From Branchiostoma floridae (Eukaryota; Chordata; Leptocardii; Amphioxiformes; Branchiostomatidae), in the NCBI RefSeq assembly GCF_000003815.2, contig NW_023365723.1, forward strand, positions 388,699 to 452,698: DNA of 64,000 nt. Reading direction: 5' to 3'. Position 1 is the stretch's first letter, and each line of letters starts with the position of its first letter. A model generated the notes under the pieces. That model was not told where the DNA came from. It saw only the letters and a program-made list of their open reading frames with translations, and did no database searches. This document shows positions 63,997 through 64,000 of this stretch, one piece after another. Position numbers and translations under genes: made by a program.

Positions 63997-64000
63997 TATA

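Overview
The window looks like nuclear DNA of a marine invertebrate, most likely a lancelet (Branchiostoma). This is inferred from the abundant ACATGTACATGT-type words, short tRNA-derived SINEs, exons split by small introns with GT/AG borders, and a dense, polymorphic-looking repeat landscape. There is no prokaryotic gene organisation, no rRNA and no functional tRNA gene. Most open frames are short. The credible coding pieces are single exons or two- to three-exon fragments, mostly on the minus strand, and many carry stops or frameshifts.

Layout. 0-2.2 kb: a tandem repeat with a perfect hairpin, then a compact two-exon gene (+) whose spliced frame stays open. 3-9 kb: minus-strand fragments, including a CbxX-type AAA+ exon, a transposon-like ORF and a reverse-transcriptase fragment. 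9.1-31.9 kb and 58.2-62.2 kb: two collinear direct copies of one block containing a minus-strand multi-exon pseudogene. Copy 1 is interrupted by a 13,580-bp insertion (12270-25849) with roughly 510-bp terminal inverted repeats and a 4-bp target duplication (AGAA). Copy 2 keeps the matching empty site at 61296-61299. The insertion carries old DNA: nested inverted-repeat elements, a small non-coding LTR element, satellite-like arrays, SINEs and a GIY-YIG fragment. 26-38 kb: exons of unrecognised genes, degenerate C2H2 zinc-finger exons, a LINE 3' end and a bHLH exon. 40-51 kb: shuffled duplicates (glycine-rich tandem-repeat exons, a piggyBac fragment, zinc-finger and hAT-like pieces, glutamine-rich tandem repeats). 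52-54 kb: exon-like pieces with good donors, one BEN-like. 54-56.3 kb: an inverted-repeat element built around GTACGATGTAC minisatellites. 56.3-57.8 kb: a truncated Penelope-like retroelement end with a hammerhead-ribozyme-like motif, beside a damaged HECT gene. 62-64 kb: a deletion-scarred mosaic ending in a second glutamine-rich array.

The genes do not form an operon or an obvious pathway. The theme is duplication, decay and mobilisation: the same exon modules recur in different neighbourhoods, joined at abrupt breakpoints. The best candidate for an undescribed system is the 13.6-kb inverted-repeat element. A serious alternative for the large direct duplication is that both haplotypes of a heterozygous animal were assembled in tandem.
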